From positions 4,010,402-4,074,401 of the forward strand of contig JBJCIZ010000239.1 in the NCBI GenBank assembly GCA_051294375.1: DNA of 64,000 bases, in the 5' to 3' direction. Source of the stretch: Paraspadella gotoi. Taxonomy: Eukaryota; Chaetognatha. The notes beneath the pieces are model-generated. The model ran no database searches. It was not told where the DNA came from and saw nothing but the letters and a program-made list of their open reading frames with translations. The translations under genes and the position numbers were made by a program. The stretch's first letter is position 1. Each line of letters opens with the position of its first letter. Positions 22,778-34,249 of this stretch are shown here, in pieces.

Positions 22778-22830
22778 AAAGAAAGAAAGAAAGAGAGAGA
22801 GAGAAAAAGAAAAAGAAAGAAATAAGAAAG
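22560..22830. repeat. TC/TTTC tract facing GA tract across a 25-N gap
   Basis: Pyrimidine to 22637, purine from 22672. Sequence from 23040 to 23850 is ordinary AT-rich DNA with nothing recognised except (GGTAA)3 near 23425. Confidence 0.85.
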
Positions 22831-22965
22831 AGAAAGTGAGACCTTCATCATAGTTGGCCATTAAACTACTCCGCCTTGTTTTGCGCCTCATAATCCTTTT
22901 TTCTTCTTTTTCTAAAACCTGTGGTTTCGCGTCGACGCCTCCGAGCTTTATTTTTTTTTAGTTGC

Positions 22966-23036
22966 GCCGCGAGTACTCGCGTTGCAGCTCAATAAGTCAC
23001 TTTGTCGGTCGGTCGGTCGGTCGGTCGGTCAAATGG
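22966..23036 (+). repeat. Repeat D: GCGAGTACTCGC block plus (GGTC)n, copy 1
   Basis: TTGCGCCGCGAGTACTCGC, then AATAAGTCACTTTG, then (TCGG)6. The 12-bp GCGAGTACTCGC is a perfect palindrome. Confidence 0.7.
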
Positions 23037-24085
23037 TCTGTCTGTTGGTCCATTTGTTTTATCTAACGTTTTACTAAATACTTTGTTCAACTCTCTTTTC
23101 GTTATATTTCGAAACAACATTTTTTCTATGTCTGACATCATTGAAGGAAAAACTCATGGATTTCTTGGATGAAATCTTGGTTCTACAAGCTGATTGGTCG
23201 ACTCGGATTCCAACTCGACCAATCATGATTCGAAGATTCCGATTCTGCGGAGATTGCCCGATCCTTCGATCCGATTCTGCGTTGGGTTAGGTTGATTAAG
23301 AGTCGAAACAATGTCGCTACAATCTTGTCAAAAAATCGTCGTTCGTAAAAAATAAAATCTTGTTTTCTATAAAGTAAATACTTTTAAGTCCAGTCAATAA
23401 CTCATCAATTAAGCGCGTATTTGGTAAGGTAAGGTAAGGTACCATGCTTTAAAAATAGGTGATCAACCATGGATGCTCCTTATTTCATTTTTTTTCTCTT
23501 TTTTTTCTTTCTGTTTCATTTTTAGTTTTTGTATCCATGTTTTCTGGGGCGTTTTTTCGCCTTCTTCTTGTTTTTTTTATCTGTTTTTTTTTTAATTCCA
23601 TCCATAAAAAACTCAATAAAAACTCGAAAGGAACAAACGACAGAGAGATAAATCCTCTTAAGTCGAAAAGGAGTTTTTATATTTTCTAATTTTTTTATAT
23701 TTATAAATGTTTTAAAAGTAATTTTATAAAAAAAAAGAATTCGTTCATAAACCGACTTAAAATTAGTTAATTGTTAAACATTTTTCTATTTCGTTTTTGT
23801 ACATAGAATTAATTTGATTTAACCGTTTTTTTTAGTTTTGTAAACAAAGAGAGAGAGAGAGAAAGAGAGAGATGATTTCCATCCGGAAGTTGTTATTCAT
23901 GCGGACTGCGCTCTCGGTCTCTGTCTCTGGTCTCTGTCCTCTGTCCTCTCTCTCCGTCATCTCGTCATCTCTCTCTCTCGTCTGCTTCTCGTCTCTCGTC
24001 AGCANNNNNNNNNNNNNNNNNNNNNNNNNCGGAGAGAGAGAGAGAGAAGAGAGAGACGAGAGAAGAGATGAGAGAGAGATGAGAG

Positions 24086-24603
24086 AGTGTTGAGAGATGC
24101 CGTTGACCATCTGTTTTATGTAGCTCATCCATGATTCGTTTTCTACTTTTTGTCTGTTAAGCCTATCTGTGTGCTACTTTCTATGCCTTTACCTTCACGT
24201 TTCACAGAGAGACCCAGTCACTGAGAGACTTTCAGCCCCCAAAACGGGCCTTTTTACGGGCATGATACAGTGTTTCACTCAGTCCACGTCTTGTCACAAT
24301 TCTGTGCAGATCATAGACGTCTTGTCACGTGGACAATAGACTGTGTGGAGTCCCACACTTTCGACCACAGGCATCTGTCGATGGACTTGTGCGACAACTG
24401 ACGGAGCCTGGTGACAAAGAGGCTGACACCTCGCGACAAAGGGTCTCGCTCACTCGCGACGGCGACACCAAAGGGCGTAGCGTGGTTGGAGCGCCGCGCC
24501 ACTTCCGGCGACGAGGGAGTTGACGCAGTCTCCCCCAGATATGGCGCGCACGGGTTCATAGGACTGAATTACGTGGCGAGGCAGCTGACTACTAGTTCCT
24601 GAG
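24086..24603 (+). repeat. Direct repeat copy 1 (LTR-like)
   Basis: Shares with copy 2 the blocks ATGATTCGTTTTCTACTTTT, AAGCCTATCTGTGTGCTACTT, GGAGTCCCACACTT, GATGGACTTGTG, ACAACTGACGGAGC and CGGCGACACCAAAGG in the same order. Differences are mostly small indels. The short open frames within it are not conserved between copies, so it is non-coding. Confidence 0.8.
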
Positions 24604-25521
24604 ACAGTAAAAGGGCCTTCTTGGTCTCGTCTTTTGGGTCTGTCTCAGTGATGTGGAAAAGGAGTGTACAACGACGACCGCTGGGATGCCGCGGCAATCT
24701 CTTTCCCCCCCCTCCCCGCGGAAAATTATTTCAGCGAACAGCCCCCGGTGGGACTATGCAAATATCCTACGACGTCCTTTTTGCAGCCTAGGAGGGCTTT
24801 TTCGAGCTCGAGCACAGATATCAGTCACGACTGCTGATGCGTCTTCCAGTCTTGCCCAATGTTGACGAACGGGGGGGCGCTGATAAGACAGCCTCCTCCC
24901 CAATGTATAAGACTATTGCTGTTATACCACGACGATTTTTTCTTAGTTTATTCGTTTTTTAAATTGTATTTTTATTGATCTGTTTTATTCTGTTTTCGTT
25001 TTAGCTACGTATCGAACAATCTTTCAGCGCATGATTCATTATTCGCCGTTTCAATGTTTTAATTAAGACAATGACTCAGGTTTTTTTAGGTTGAAACGTT
25101 TTTTTACGTCGTTCATTACATTTGAAAAACCATTCCTAGTTTTCTTTAATCTGGTCATACGTTTGTATTTTTTTTCTTTTTGCTATGACAATATTACGAC
25201 GCGTACGACATTGATAGTTGTCCCTCGTGACGGTTTTCATGCAGCTTCTGACGAATTGCTGACCCGCCGACGAGGCCGATTTTAGTTTCTTTTTGTGACG
25301 ACGACGTAACTACGATTTACGATCGAAACTATGTCCCTTGTTCCGCGGATAGAGCCGGAGTGCCGAGTTATCTACTGCTTGACAAGTCACGGAAGGCATG
25401 CCCCGGGTGCTGACTCACAGACTTGATAACCGACTGAAAGGCGTGTCACGACTTCTCGCGGAGATCGAGCGTGACCTTGGATGACCTTGGTTGCTGCCGC
25501 AGGCTTACACCTGCGAATGTT

Positions 25522-25634
25522 CTGCCCGCTAGCAAGAATGTTTGACATCCCTCGGTCCTCGATCACCCACTGGAGGCTGATGTCGCTGGACCGCAGGTGC
25601 GAGCGTGGGGACGCCGTCGAGTGCTGACAAATAA
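25522..25634 (-). CDS. Exon-like open stretch inside the LTR-like element
   Basis: The minus strand has CTGTTCTTATTTGTCAG, 113 nt open in one frame (HLRSSDISLQWVIEDRG, then LASGQNIR), then CAG/GTGTAAG. Splice signals are good, but the position between two LTR-like repeats makes a transposon relic or chance equally likely. Confidence 0.2.
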
Positions 25635-27140
25635 GAACAGACAAGCGAAACCCTAGTCTTTGCTTTAGTGACGATATTTTTTTTCCCTTCTCCCGTTTGA
25701 AATTCTGTATTGATTTAATAGTTATGATTTCATTCCGTTTCACGTCGGTATAAGTTTTAACCAGTTGTTTAGTCTCACAATGTTTTATTGTCTGTGACTG
25801 TTCAGTTGCATTCTAGGAACCAGAGCCATGTAGATTCTTCCCTTTGTGTCTCCAGTCCCTTCGTATTTTTCTTAGTAAACCAATGTATTGTCCTCCGAGT
25901 GATGCAAGTTATCCCGCTCCCCTTTTACCGTTTTGATTTTATATTTATTTTGTTTTTACGTCTCACCTCGGCTACAAGGCTAATATTTCGAATTTTTTAT
26001 TATGAGTAGTATTCTGTTTTGAAGCTAAACTTTAATAGGCATGAAGTCTAGTAATAATATAATAATATTGACCACTTTGAAAAGAGCAAACGTTGCGATT
26101 AATTTTGAGTTGGCAGACGTGCGTCCTTTTTAGTTTAGTTTATAGTTTTTCTAAGATTTGATTTTTTGTATGGATTGTGAATATTTATTGAATAATACGA
26201 TTTTATCCAACTGTTATTGTTTTGCTTATCCAGAATTTGATACTTTTTACATACTTTCTGTCGTTGAACGTCCGGCCTTGGAATTAAGCACTTGCTTTAA
26301 AGTCAAAGTAAAAAGTTTATTAACCTGAGCGACGTGATTAAACCGCCTCCACTTGTACATTATGATTCGTTGAAATAATTTAATTTTAGCGTCGTTATTA
26401 AGTCTGTAAATTATTTTATATTTTCGTTCAGGTGTTACACGCAAGGAACCCAGAGACGTGTCAAATTCCGTTCCCCTTTCTCTCACCCCTTAATTCATTC
26501 CTTCGCCATTTATGTGTGTAACTTGTCTTGTTAAGTTAATCATGTATCTGCAATTAGTAACATTTTAATTTTCTATCTGTGTACGTCACTGAAGATCACT
26601 TCTGAAAAGTCAAAATTAATATGTTTTGTAACAGTTCACGTTAGATTTTCCGTTTTGTTCTTGAATATTAGACATTTTTGTGATGCTCATCGTCGATAGT
26701 TCGTTTCGAAATCGTGTTAATTAAAATATGTTTGTTCTGAGACTTTGCCTAATTTGAACGTGAGGATTATTTTTAAGAACTCAAGTACGATTAATTTGAT
26801 ACTTTTCATAAGAATGTTATTTATGATATGAAGCTGTTTATTTTCAGATCCGCTATGTTTGATACGTATGATTGTTTAATGTTTTTGTAACAAAGAGAAA
26901 GATTATTATGTTGAGGTCACTGACGTTTTCGACGAATGCGTACTTAAAATAGTTGACAAGGTTGCACATTTCATTTTCTCTCATTTTTGTTTTTTCATAA
27001 GTTCACTATTTCTCATTTCGTTATTTTTCTTTTATATTTTTCATTTTCCTCTATTATTATCTCAATCAATCCCTCACGTCTTCAAGGGCAGTTTTCGCTT
27101 CCTTTGCTGTCACCGGAAAAGTCCGGGGTTACGGTACGGG

Positions 27141-27660
27141 AGGTGTTGAGAATGCCGTCCTGCTCATCTGTTTCTATTTCTTACTCATCATGATTCGTTT
27201 TCTACTTTTTCTTGTTCAAGCCTATCTGTGTGCTACTTTCATGGCCTCTTTACCTTTACGTTCACAGAGGAGCAGTGCGACTGAGAGACTTCAGCCAATC
27301 CGTCCCAAAGCTTTTTACGGGATCATGAGAATGTTTTCATCAGTCACGTCTTTTCACCACTTGTAGCAGATCCATGAGTCTTGTCACGTGGAGCATTTAG
27401 ACTGTGGAGTCCCACACTTCCGACCAGGCAGGCACTTTTCGATGGACTTGTGGACAACTGACGGAGCGGTGACAAATGAGGCTTACACCCTCGCCGACAA
27501 AGGTTTCGGCGTCACTCCGACGGCGACACCAAAGGGGCTTGGAGGCGGCCGCGCCCACTTCCGCGACGAGGACGTTTGACGGCAGTCCCCCCATAATGGC
27601 GCGACTGGGTATAGGACGGAATACGCCTGGCTTGAGTGCTAGGCTGACTATTCTAGTTTC
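27141..27660 (+). repeat. Direct repeat copy 2 (LTR-like)
   Basis: Same ordered blocks as copy 1, starting TGTTGAGAATGCCG and ending near CTGACTATTCTAGTTTCCT. Confidence 0.8.
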
Positions 27661-27914
27661 CTCTCGTTATCAGTATGGAGAGAGAGAGATAAAAAAAGTA
27701 TTGATAGAATTAGGAGACAGTTTGTTGATCCTTCACGATCATAATACTGAAAATCTGGATTTGATTATATGTCACTGTCTTTGAGGTATTCCTGTATTCG
27801 TACATCACTCTCTCTCTTGGTCTTGTCTATCTTCTCTTTGTTCTTTCTATCTCTCTCTTTGTTTTTGTAAACTATTTATCATTTAATTAATAATTTTCTT
27901 CCATAAACTTTAGT

Positions 27915-28105
27915 TTTTTATTCATTCATTCATTTCTCCATTCATTCATTCATTCATTCATTTATCCATTCGTTCTTTCATTCATTCATTAATTCATTCA
28001 TTTATCCATTCGTTCTTTCATTCATTCATTAATTGATTGATTCATTCATTCATTCATTCATGTATTCATTCATACGTACATTCATTCATTCATTCTTTCA
28101 TTATT
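27915..28105 (+). repeat. (TTCA)n array
   Basis: ATTCATTCATTC with TTCGTTC and AATTCA variants; one ~45-bp block is repeated. Confidence 0.9.
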
Positions 28106-28394
28106 CCCTTTATATCCGACATAAACTCATCGCTCACTCTCGTCCCCACGCTCTCTCCTCTCCCAATAAAACGCAATTCGATCCACATCCGGCTCTGTCC
28201 AATCCCACTCGTATGTAATCGAATCAACGTTATAACATCTTCTCTCCCCCCCAACTCCTTCACTCGCTCTCCCCATCTCCCAAACTCCGTATGTAACTGG
28301 ATTTCCCCATCAACTTCAGCCCCCGTATGTAATCTAATCTGTTCAGGTCTCCCGGTGTTTCTTGTTTGTTGCCACAAAACAAATGACTGGAGGC

Positions 28395-28480
28395 AACCGC
28401 GCCGCCTGCACCGGCGCCGCCCGCAGCCGCAGCGCCGCCCGCAGCCGCAGCGCCGCCCGCAGCCGCAGCGCCGCCCGCAG
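28395..28480 (+). repeat. 18-bp GC-rich tandem repeat
   Basis: The unit CGCAGCCGCAGCGCCGCC is repeated about four times. One plus frame reads Pro/Ala (APPAAA), the others Arg/Ser or Arg/Gln; the minus strand reads Gly/Ala. Flanking 28130-28390 has drifted CGTATGTAATC units. Confidence 0.8.
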
Positions 28481-28639
28481 CCGCGGCGCCTTCAGCACCG
28501 CAGCCGCCGGACATCGAAGCAGCTGCTTGGATTTCCAGCAAAATCTGAGGTCAAATCTGGGAAATCGGAATTTATTAAATTTATTCTAATTTAATCTAAT
28601 TCTTAAAAGAGTTGTACTTTTATACATTCTTTGAAATAT

Positions 28640-28862
28640 GGTATCACTTCATTGATAGGGAAGAAAGGTACTCTGTAGTGAATAAAACGAGATTGTGAGA
28701 GAGTCTTTGATTGTAAGCTTACAGAGACCTCCTATGTCATTATCTTGTAAGAGTGATGGAGGCCCCTACCAACCAAAGCCTTTCCAAAAATCAGGATAGC
28801 AAGATAGCTTATTTATTTAAATGAAGGGAAAACTTTTATATTGGTTGTACCAATTTCATACA
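28640..28862 (+). repeat. Dispersed repeat C, copy 3
   Basis: CTTCATTGATAGGGAAG, GTCATTATCTTGTAAGAGTG, ACCAAAGCCTTTCC, AAGATAGCTTATTTATT and the palindrome-bearing end TTGGTTGTACCAATTTCAT. Confidence 0.75.
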
Positions 28863-28967
28863 ATGAAACCAGTTTGTCTCACGAAACAAGTTCGTAATTT
28901 TTCACTCTCTTCATATTGTAAACATTAAATTTAGTTATATTTATTAGACTACGATGATAACAAACCG

Positions 28968-28969
<2 letters not shown>

Positions 28970-29011
<42 letters not shown>

Positions 29012-29015
29012 CGAA
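28970..29015 (+). repeat. (GAC)n microsatellite
   Basis: About 14 GAC triplets. Confidence 0.9.
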
Positions 29016-29377
29016 GAAAATGTTTCTCCGTGAAAAAAGATATCAATTCAAACTAATTTGCATATTTATTGAAGTCGCATCTTTTCTTGATTTTTTTCTT
29101 TTCAATTTAAATCATTACCTTCAACGAGAGATCATTTCAGATCGATAAAATACAGTAGGTTTGTATAAAATTTATTTTCTCCCTTCTTTTTTATAATTTC
29201 ATGGCAACTCCTCTCTTCGTCTCTCTCTTACTCTCCTCTCTCATCTCCTTCTCTCTCTCTCTCTTTGTCATTTTATTCCCTTCATTTCTTTCCTCATTTA
29301 ACTCCTTTTCACAATTTTAATGATTCTCCTTTTTTTCGTGAGGAAAAACCAAAAAAGAAAAAATTAATAACCTTTCC

Positions 29378-29379
<2 letters not shown>

Positions 29380-29433
<54 letters not shown>

Positions 29434-29560
29434 TCTTCTCTCTCTCTCTCTCTCTCCTCTCTTTGTCTCCTTCACCTCAACCTCATAAAGGCAGAGAAAT
29501 GAGAAAGAGCGAGAGAGCAGAGAGAGAAGAGAGAGAGAGAGAGAGAGAAGAGAGATTTTG
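29380..29560. repeat. (TC)n then (GA)n, opposed
   Basis: TC at 29380-29460, GA at 29500-29555. Confidence 0.85.
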
Positions 29561-30164
29561 ACAAACGGTTACACTTATAATATCTTCATCCTTTCATAAA
29601 TCTTTCGGGGGCGACTTCCTCTCAGGATTGCGAGAGGGCGTCAATCCTTCCGTTGTTGTTGTTATGTTGTTGTTGTCATTAATATTGCTGTTGTGGCTCT
29701 TGATGTTGTTATAGAGATTTTTATTGCTGGTTTTGTTGTTGTATTGCTGTTTGTTTCTGTTGTAACAGATATAGATTTTAACTGCTATTGTTGCAGTCGT
29801 TATTGTTAACGTTGTGTGTGTCGTTATAAATGTTTGTTGTTTGTTATCTTTGACGTTCTTTTGTTGCTCTTATTTCTTTAAAACAATCCAACTTTCTGTT
29901 GTCTCGTCGTATACACGTTTACGCTTATTTTAGTCGTACAGTTTATAAAAATCTATACAAAAACCAAAAAAAAAATTAATAAAATTTAATTAAATTGAGT
30001 TTTTTTAAATATTTTAATATTGTTAACTCCTTCTCTACATTCTCTACCTACATCTTTTTTTTTCGTCTCTCTGTCAAATTGACCTCAATTTGTCATCTTT
30101 TCTAACATTCTTTCATTCGACTTTTCCCTTTGTTGCGGTTTCTTGTCATCTCTGCTTTTTCTAC

Positions 30165-30165
30165 G

Positions 30166-30196
<31 letters not shown>

Positions 30197-30528
30197 TACT
30201 CTCTTCTCCTCTCTCTCTCTCTCTCTCTTCCTCTCTCTCTCTCCTTCTCTCATTCCTTTTTGTCTTTCCTTGTTTGCACTTCCATTCCCATCCTCTTCTT
30301 CAGTTTTCTTTTCCATCATGGTGCCGCCATCTCCCTCTCCCCCCTGCTTTAACCCCCACCTGCCGCCCTTGCCCCCACGACATCCACCTACTCTTACTTA
30401 CCCTTTCTTACAAGTCACTCACCCCTTTTTCCCGCCAAAGGGAGAATGGCGCAGGAGAAAAAGGGCGTTTGCATCAATGTCTTAATCCAGGGAATTCTCC
30501 TCTCTCTCTCTCTCTCTCTCATCTCTCA

Positions 30529-30571
<43 letters not shown>

Positions 30572-30685
30572 CTCTCCCTCTCTATCTCGCCAACGGTGGA
30601 CGTCTAAAAACCCGCCACACAATATGCAAACGAGGCTAATCAGCCCGAGGAGTCCCGGGTTTCGCTAGGGGGGCGAAGGTAGACA

Positions 30686-30764
<79 letters not shown>

Positions 30765-30800
30765 GGAGAGAGAGAGAGAGGGAGAGGGAAGAAAACAATG
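30165..30800. repeat. (TC)n tracts opposed to (GA)n
   Basis: TC at 30165-30250 and 30500-30570, GA at 30688-30795. The unique segment 30270-30480 between the TC tracts has no recognised product. Confidence 0.85.
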
Positions 30801-30999
30801 TGTTGCTCAGCGGTGACTTTTCTTTCGTGGAGACATTTCCCGATGAACACTTGACTGCACACGTGTAAAAAATACGCACAAAAAGCAATCATTATTATTA
30901 TGTATATCTCAGGTCTTATTGTGACTTACCTTGCAATCTCATACAAACTAATTTTATTAAATATTATCCGAGTTATGAGCATTTTGTGGGGCCGACAGA

Positions 31000-31035
31000 C
31001 GGATGTACGGTCGGAAAGATCGACCGACCGCTAAA
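31000..31035 (+). repeat. Short GGTC-type tract
   Basis: TACGGTCGGAAAGATCGACC with CGACCGCTAAATGG; a possible decayed repeat D. Confidence 0.35.
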
Positions 31036-31369
31036 TGGGATTTAACACACCCAAGGTGAGTTTCTTGATTGACGATATTTTTTTCTTTTCATTTCCTTTC
31101 TTCCTAACCTCAACTGCCCTTTTTCTTCTATCCTATTCTATCCTGTTCTTTGTTTTCCTTCCACTTTTTTTTCTTAAACCCTTTATTAGCTTTCGCATAC
31201 CAGTTTTCCCGAGCGATGACTTCTGGAAAGTTTCGAAACTCGTTGGTATTACAGTTCTTTCTTTCTTAATTTAATTGTAATTGTAATTGTAATACTGAGA
31301 GAAAATAAGTTAACAACATTTAACCAATAGACTAAATGACGATTGGTTCGAATTTATCATTATATTGTG

Positions 31370-31600
31370 GCGGTATATTCACAGCGCCTCACGTCCACTA
31401 TCTTTCAGCCAAGTCCATTGGCTCAGAGGGGAAACACACCATTCCAGGCGTTGTGTTCCAACGACTTCCCTCTGCATTGGCAAAGCGAGTCCGTCCTCGA
31501 GTAACTGAGGGTCGGAAAACCCCAAAGCCAACAGTGAGATGCCCCGTCCCAATGGGCATCACAGGCAACCCGGCTGTTTCCAAAATATGTTCATATTTGT
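31370..31600 (-). repeat. Dispersed repeat E, copy 1
   Basis: On the minus strand ACAGCCGGGTTGCCTGTGA, TTTGGGGTTTTCCGACCCT, CGCTTTGCCAATGCAGAGGG and AAGTCGTTGGAA align in order with 37252-37430. A 94-codon open frame on the plus strand here is therefore not a gene. Confidence 0.6.
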
Positions 31601-32274
31601 CTTTAAATGCGACTCAGTGAGAGAATTTTTTCTTTCTTTTCGATAATGGTCACGTGACCCTTTGTGTCTCCTCACCTTTTTCGCCCGACTCCTTCGCGTA
31701 ACCCTGACCCCATTTTCTGTACCACGTCCCTTGGGTCAATCGGAACGCACCTGATACCGTTTCTAAATCTCTCGCCCCCCTCACCTCAAACAACCCCTTA
31801 AGTTTTCAACCGACCTCTGTCTCGTTCATTAAATATCGATTTAATTCCTTTTAAACATCATTTGCATATTGCAATTATTTACTATTTTCGGTTCTTGTCG
31901 CGGAAAAAAAAATCGATGGGACAAAGAGAGGTATAAAAATTTGACGAAAGGACAAGAGGGAAAGAAGGACGAAGAAAATTATTTCTTTTTTATGAAGGGG
32001 GGGTGGTGGTAAGGCAAGTTAATTTGGTAAAAAGTCGAATTTTTTTAAATCAAGGCGAAGTTATTAAAATTGACTTTAGTTCGAGATTAAGGTCGAAGGA
32101 GTTTGAACGCCCTCGCTTGCTTAATCACGAATATCCAAGTCTGAGAGCGGTTTTATCATAATTCATATTAATTGATAATCATAATAGTAATAAACTAATA
32201 ATCATAAATTAGTTATTAATTCGGAACGAAAAACGTGAGACAGACGGACCAGGTTACTAAATTGTCATATGAAT

Positions 32275-32465
32275 AGAGTTAGTTTTTAGGTTTAGGGATT
32301 AGGTTAAGGGTCAAGGATTGGGTTAGTTATTATGGGTTAGGAATGAGGGTTTAGGATAGGGGTTAAGGATTAAGGTTAGAGTATAGTATTAACATTAAAT
32401 ATTAAGGTTAAAATTAAGGGATTAAGGAACATAAATTTGGCGCTCTAAGAAAACAGAGCGAAAAA
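32275..32465 (+). repeat. Telomere-like-core element, copy 6
   Basis: TTAGGTTTAGGGATTAGG, GGGTTAGTTATTATGGGTTAGG, GGTTAAGGATTAAGG, then TTTGGCGCTCTAAGAAAACAG. GAAATTGGAACAACCAATTT follows, again the repeat C end motif. Confidence 0.65.
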
Positions 32466-32899
32466 GCCAACCCTAATATATACATGAAATTGGAACAACC
32501 AATTTAAAATTATCCAAACATTAAATGAATAAATTATATATAGAGAAATTCAAAGTACATTTTTCTCCCTTTTTTTTTATCTTTTTTTATTTTTCTTTTT
32601 TTTTTTATATTTTCTCCTATCACATCATTTTTATTCCCTTTTTATCTTTTCCTCCCCCTCGTTTTATTTCCCCTCCTTTCATCCTCTCTCTCTCTCATCT
32701 CTCTCGGTCTCTCTCTCTGCGTCCTCTTCTCTGCATCCTCGATCTCGTCTCATCTCTCTCTCATCTCTCTTCTCTCTCTCTCTACTCTTCTCCTCCGTGC
32801 TCTAGATTCGAGTTGTATTTTCTTTCTTTTCATCGATTTTTTCTCCTTTTGAAAATCGCAAAGAAATTATCATCATAAAAGACGCGAAACGATCGTTGA

Positions 32900-33175
32900 C
32901 TTGGTCGGTCGGTCGGTCTGTCGGTCGGTCGGTCTGTCGGTTGGTCGGTCGTCGTCGTTGTTGACGTGGTTGTCGTCTTCAATGGGGTCGTTATCGTTCA
33001 TCGTTCGTCGTCGTCGTTGTCGTCGTAGTTCGTCGTCGTCGTCGTCGTTTGTCGTCATCGCTGTCATCATCCTCGTAATCATTGGAGTCGTCCTCGTCGT
33101 ATTTCGTCTTTCTCATCGTCGTCGTCGTCGTCGTCGTCTTCCTCATCGTCGTCGACGTCGTCGTCGCGGTCAGTA
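32900..33175 (+). repeat. (GGTC/TGTC)n passing into (GTC)n
   Basis: CGGTCGGTCGGTCTGTCGG runs to about 32952, then GTC/GTT/ATC triplets to 33175. It translates to low-complexity Ser or Arg runs; no gene. Confidence 0.85.
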
Positions 33176-33304
33176 AATAAAAACAACGACAACGAACTTT
33201 TAAGCAAAACGAAAAAACTACGTTTATGTTGTAAACTGTTTTTATTGAAGGTCATCGTAGTTTTGTCTGTATTTTCCTCATAAAATAAGATGCGTTCAAG
33301 CGAA

Positions 33305-33845
33305 AAATCTCTGTCTCTCTCTCTTACTCTCTCTCCTGCTCTCCCCATCTCTCTCCTCTCCTCTCTCTCTCTCTCTTCCTCTCTCTCTCTCTCCTCTCTC
33401 TCCTCTCCTTCTCTCCTCTGCTCTCTCTCTCTCTCTCTCACTCCCTATTGATCTAGCCTTATTCTCCCGCGTATAACGTTTACGTTCGCTTTTAACGAGG
33501 ACCGTAAATCGTGATAACGAAATTACGTTAAACCGCGTTTCATTCAGTCTAGGGTTCGGTATAGCNNNNNNNNNNNNNNNNNNNNNNNNNTATTTATGTC
33601 CTCTCCCTCCTTCACTTCCTTCCTCACGCCTCCTCTCTCTCTCCTTCACTCCTACTTCTCCCTCACGCTCTCCTACTTCTCTCTACTTCTCACTTCTTCA
33701 TTTCCACTCTCTCTACTCTCACTTCACTCCTCTCCACTCTCCATTCTCACTCTCACCTCTCTCTCTCTCCTCTCTCTCTCTCTTCACCTTCCTTCACTTC
33801 TCAACCTCTCTACCTCTCTCTCTATCCTCCTCTCTCACGCCTCTC
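33305..33845 (+). repeat. TC-rich tracts around a 25-N gap
   Basis: TC repeats at 33305-33440, and CTC/ACTTC-rich sequence from 33600 to 33845. Confidence 0.75.
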
Positions 33846-33911
33846 ACTCTCCATTCACACTCATCATCTTTTGCAACTAAACAAACATATTCCACTCTCT
33901 TTATCACTTCC

Positions 33912-34241
33912 TTGATCTTCCCTTCCCACCGTTCTTGCCGACTGCTATCACGAACCCTAGAACGAATGAACGCGGTTCTCAACGCTAATTTCGTTAACTC
34001 CACGCACTTTACGGTCCCTCCGCTCTACCGCGGACGCTCTGTTCATCCCCCAAGATCCCTGAAAACAAAATTCTCCCAAAAATTCCTCCTACAAACTAAA
34101 CACACACACTCTCTCTGCCTCCCCGATCGGTCACTTCAACATTCTCCTTTTCCCGGGGTACTCACAGATGCGCACACTGCCAAACCTCCTCTCTCCTCCA
34201 CTCGCCCATATCAACTCTTACCCAGATATAAAAAGGTCTAA
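33912..34241 (+). CDS. Unassigned 109-codon open frame
   Basis: The longest non-microsatellite open frame in 28-36 kb. It is Ser/Pro/His-rich (SVHPPRSLK, HSLCLPDRSLQHSPF) and ends YKKV. The minus strand at 33794-34003 is also open with a charged, helical peptide (WEGKIKEVIKRVEY). Neither is recognised, and both may be chance. Confidence 0.15.
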   Translation: MIFPSHRSCRLLSRTLERMNAVLNANFVNSTHFTVPPLYRGRSVHPPRSLKTKFSQKFLLQTKHTHSLCLPDRSLQHSPFPGVLTDAHTAKPPLSSTRPYQLLPRYKKV

Positions 34242-34249
34242 AGTGGCGC

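Larger units (their letters stand above)
24086..27660 (+). mobile_element. Possible non-autonomous LTR retrotransposon (two direct repeats)
   Basis: Two similar ~520 bp direct repeats (24086-24603 and 27141-27660) bound about 2.5 kb of sequence with no convincing long coding frame. Each begins TGTTGAGA..ATGCCG, a common start for LTRs, and a purine stretch (ACGGGAGG) stands just before the second. A tRNA-primer site after the first is not evident. A segmental duplication is the alternative. The interior holds a minus-strand open exon-like stretch at 25522-25634 with acceptor TTATTTGTCAG and donor CAG/GTGTAAG, not recognised. Confidence 0.45.

Noticed and set aside
24311-24602. Three overlapping 62-82 codon frames at 24.3-24.6 kb
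   Set aside because: Not kept in the second repeat copy at 27.4 kb, so non-coding.
26247-26486. 79-codon minus frame
   Set aside because: Lies inside the LTR-like element, no family recognised, no splice context.
31336-31620. 94-codon plus frame and 61-codon minus frame
   Set aside because: The segment is a dispersed repeat, matching 37252-37430 in other frames.
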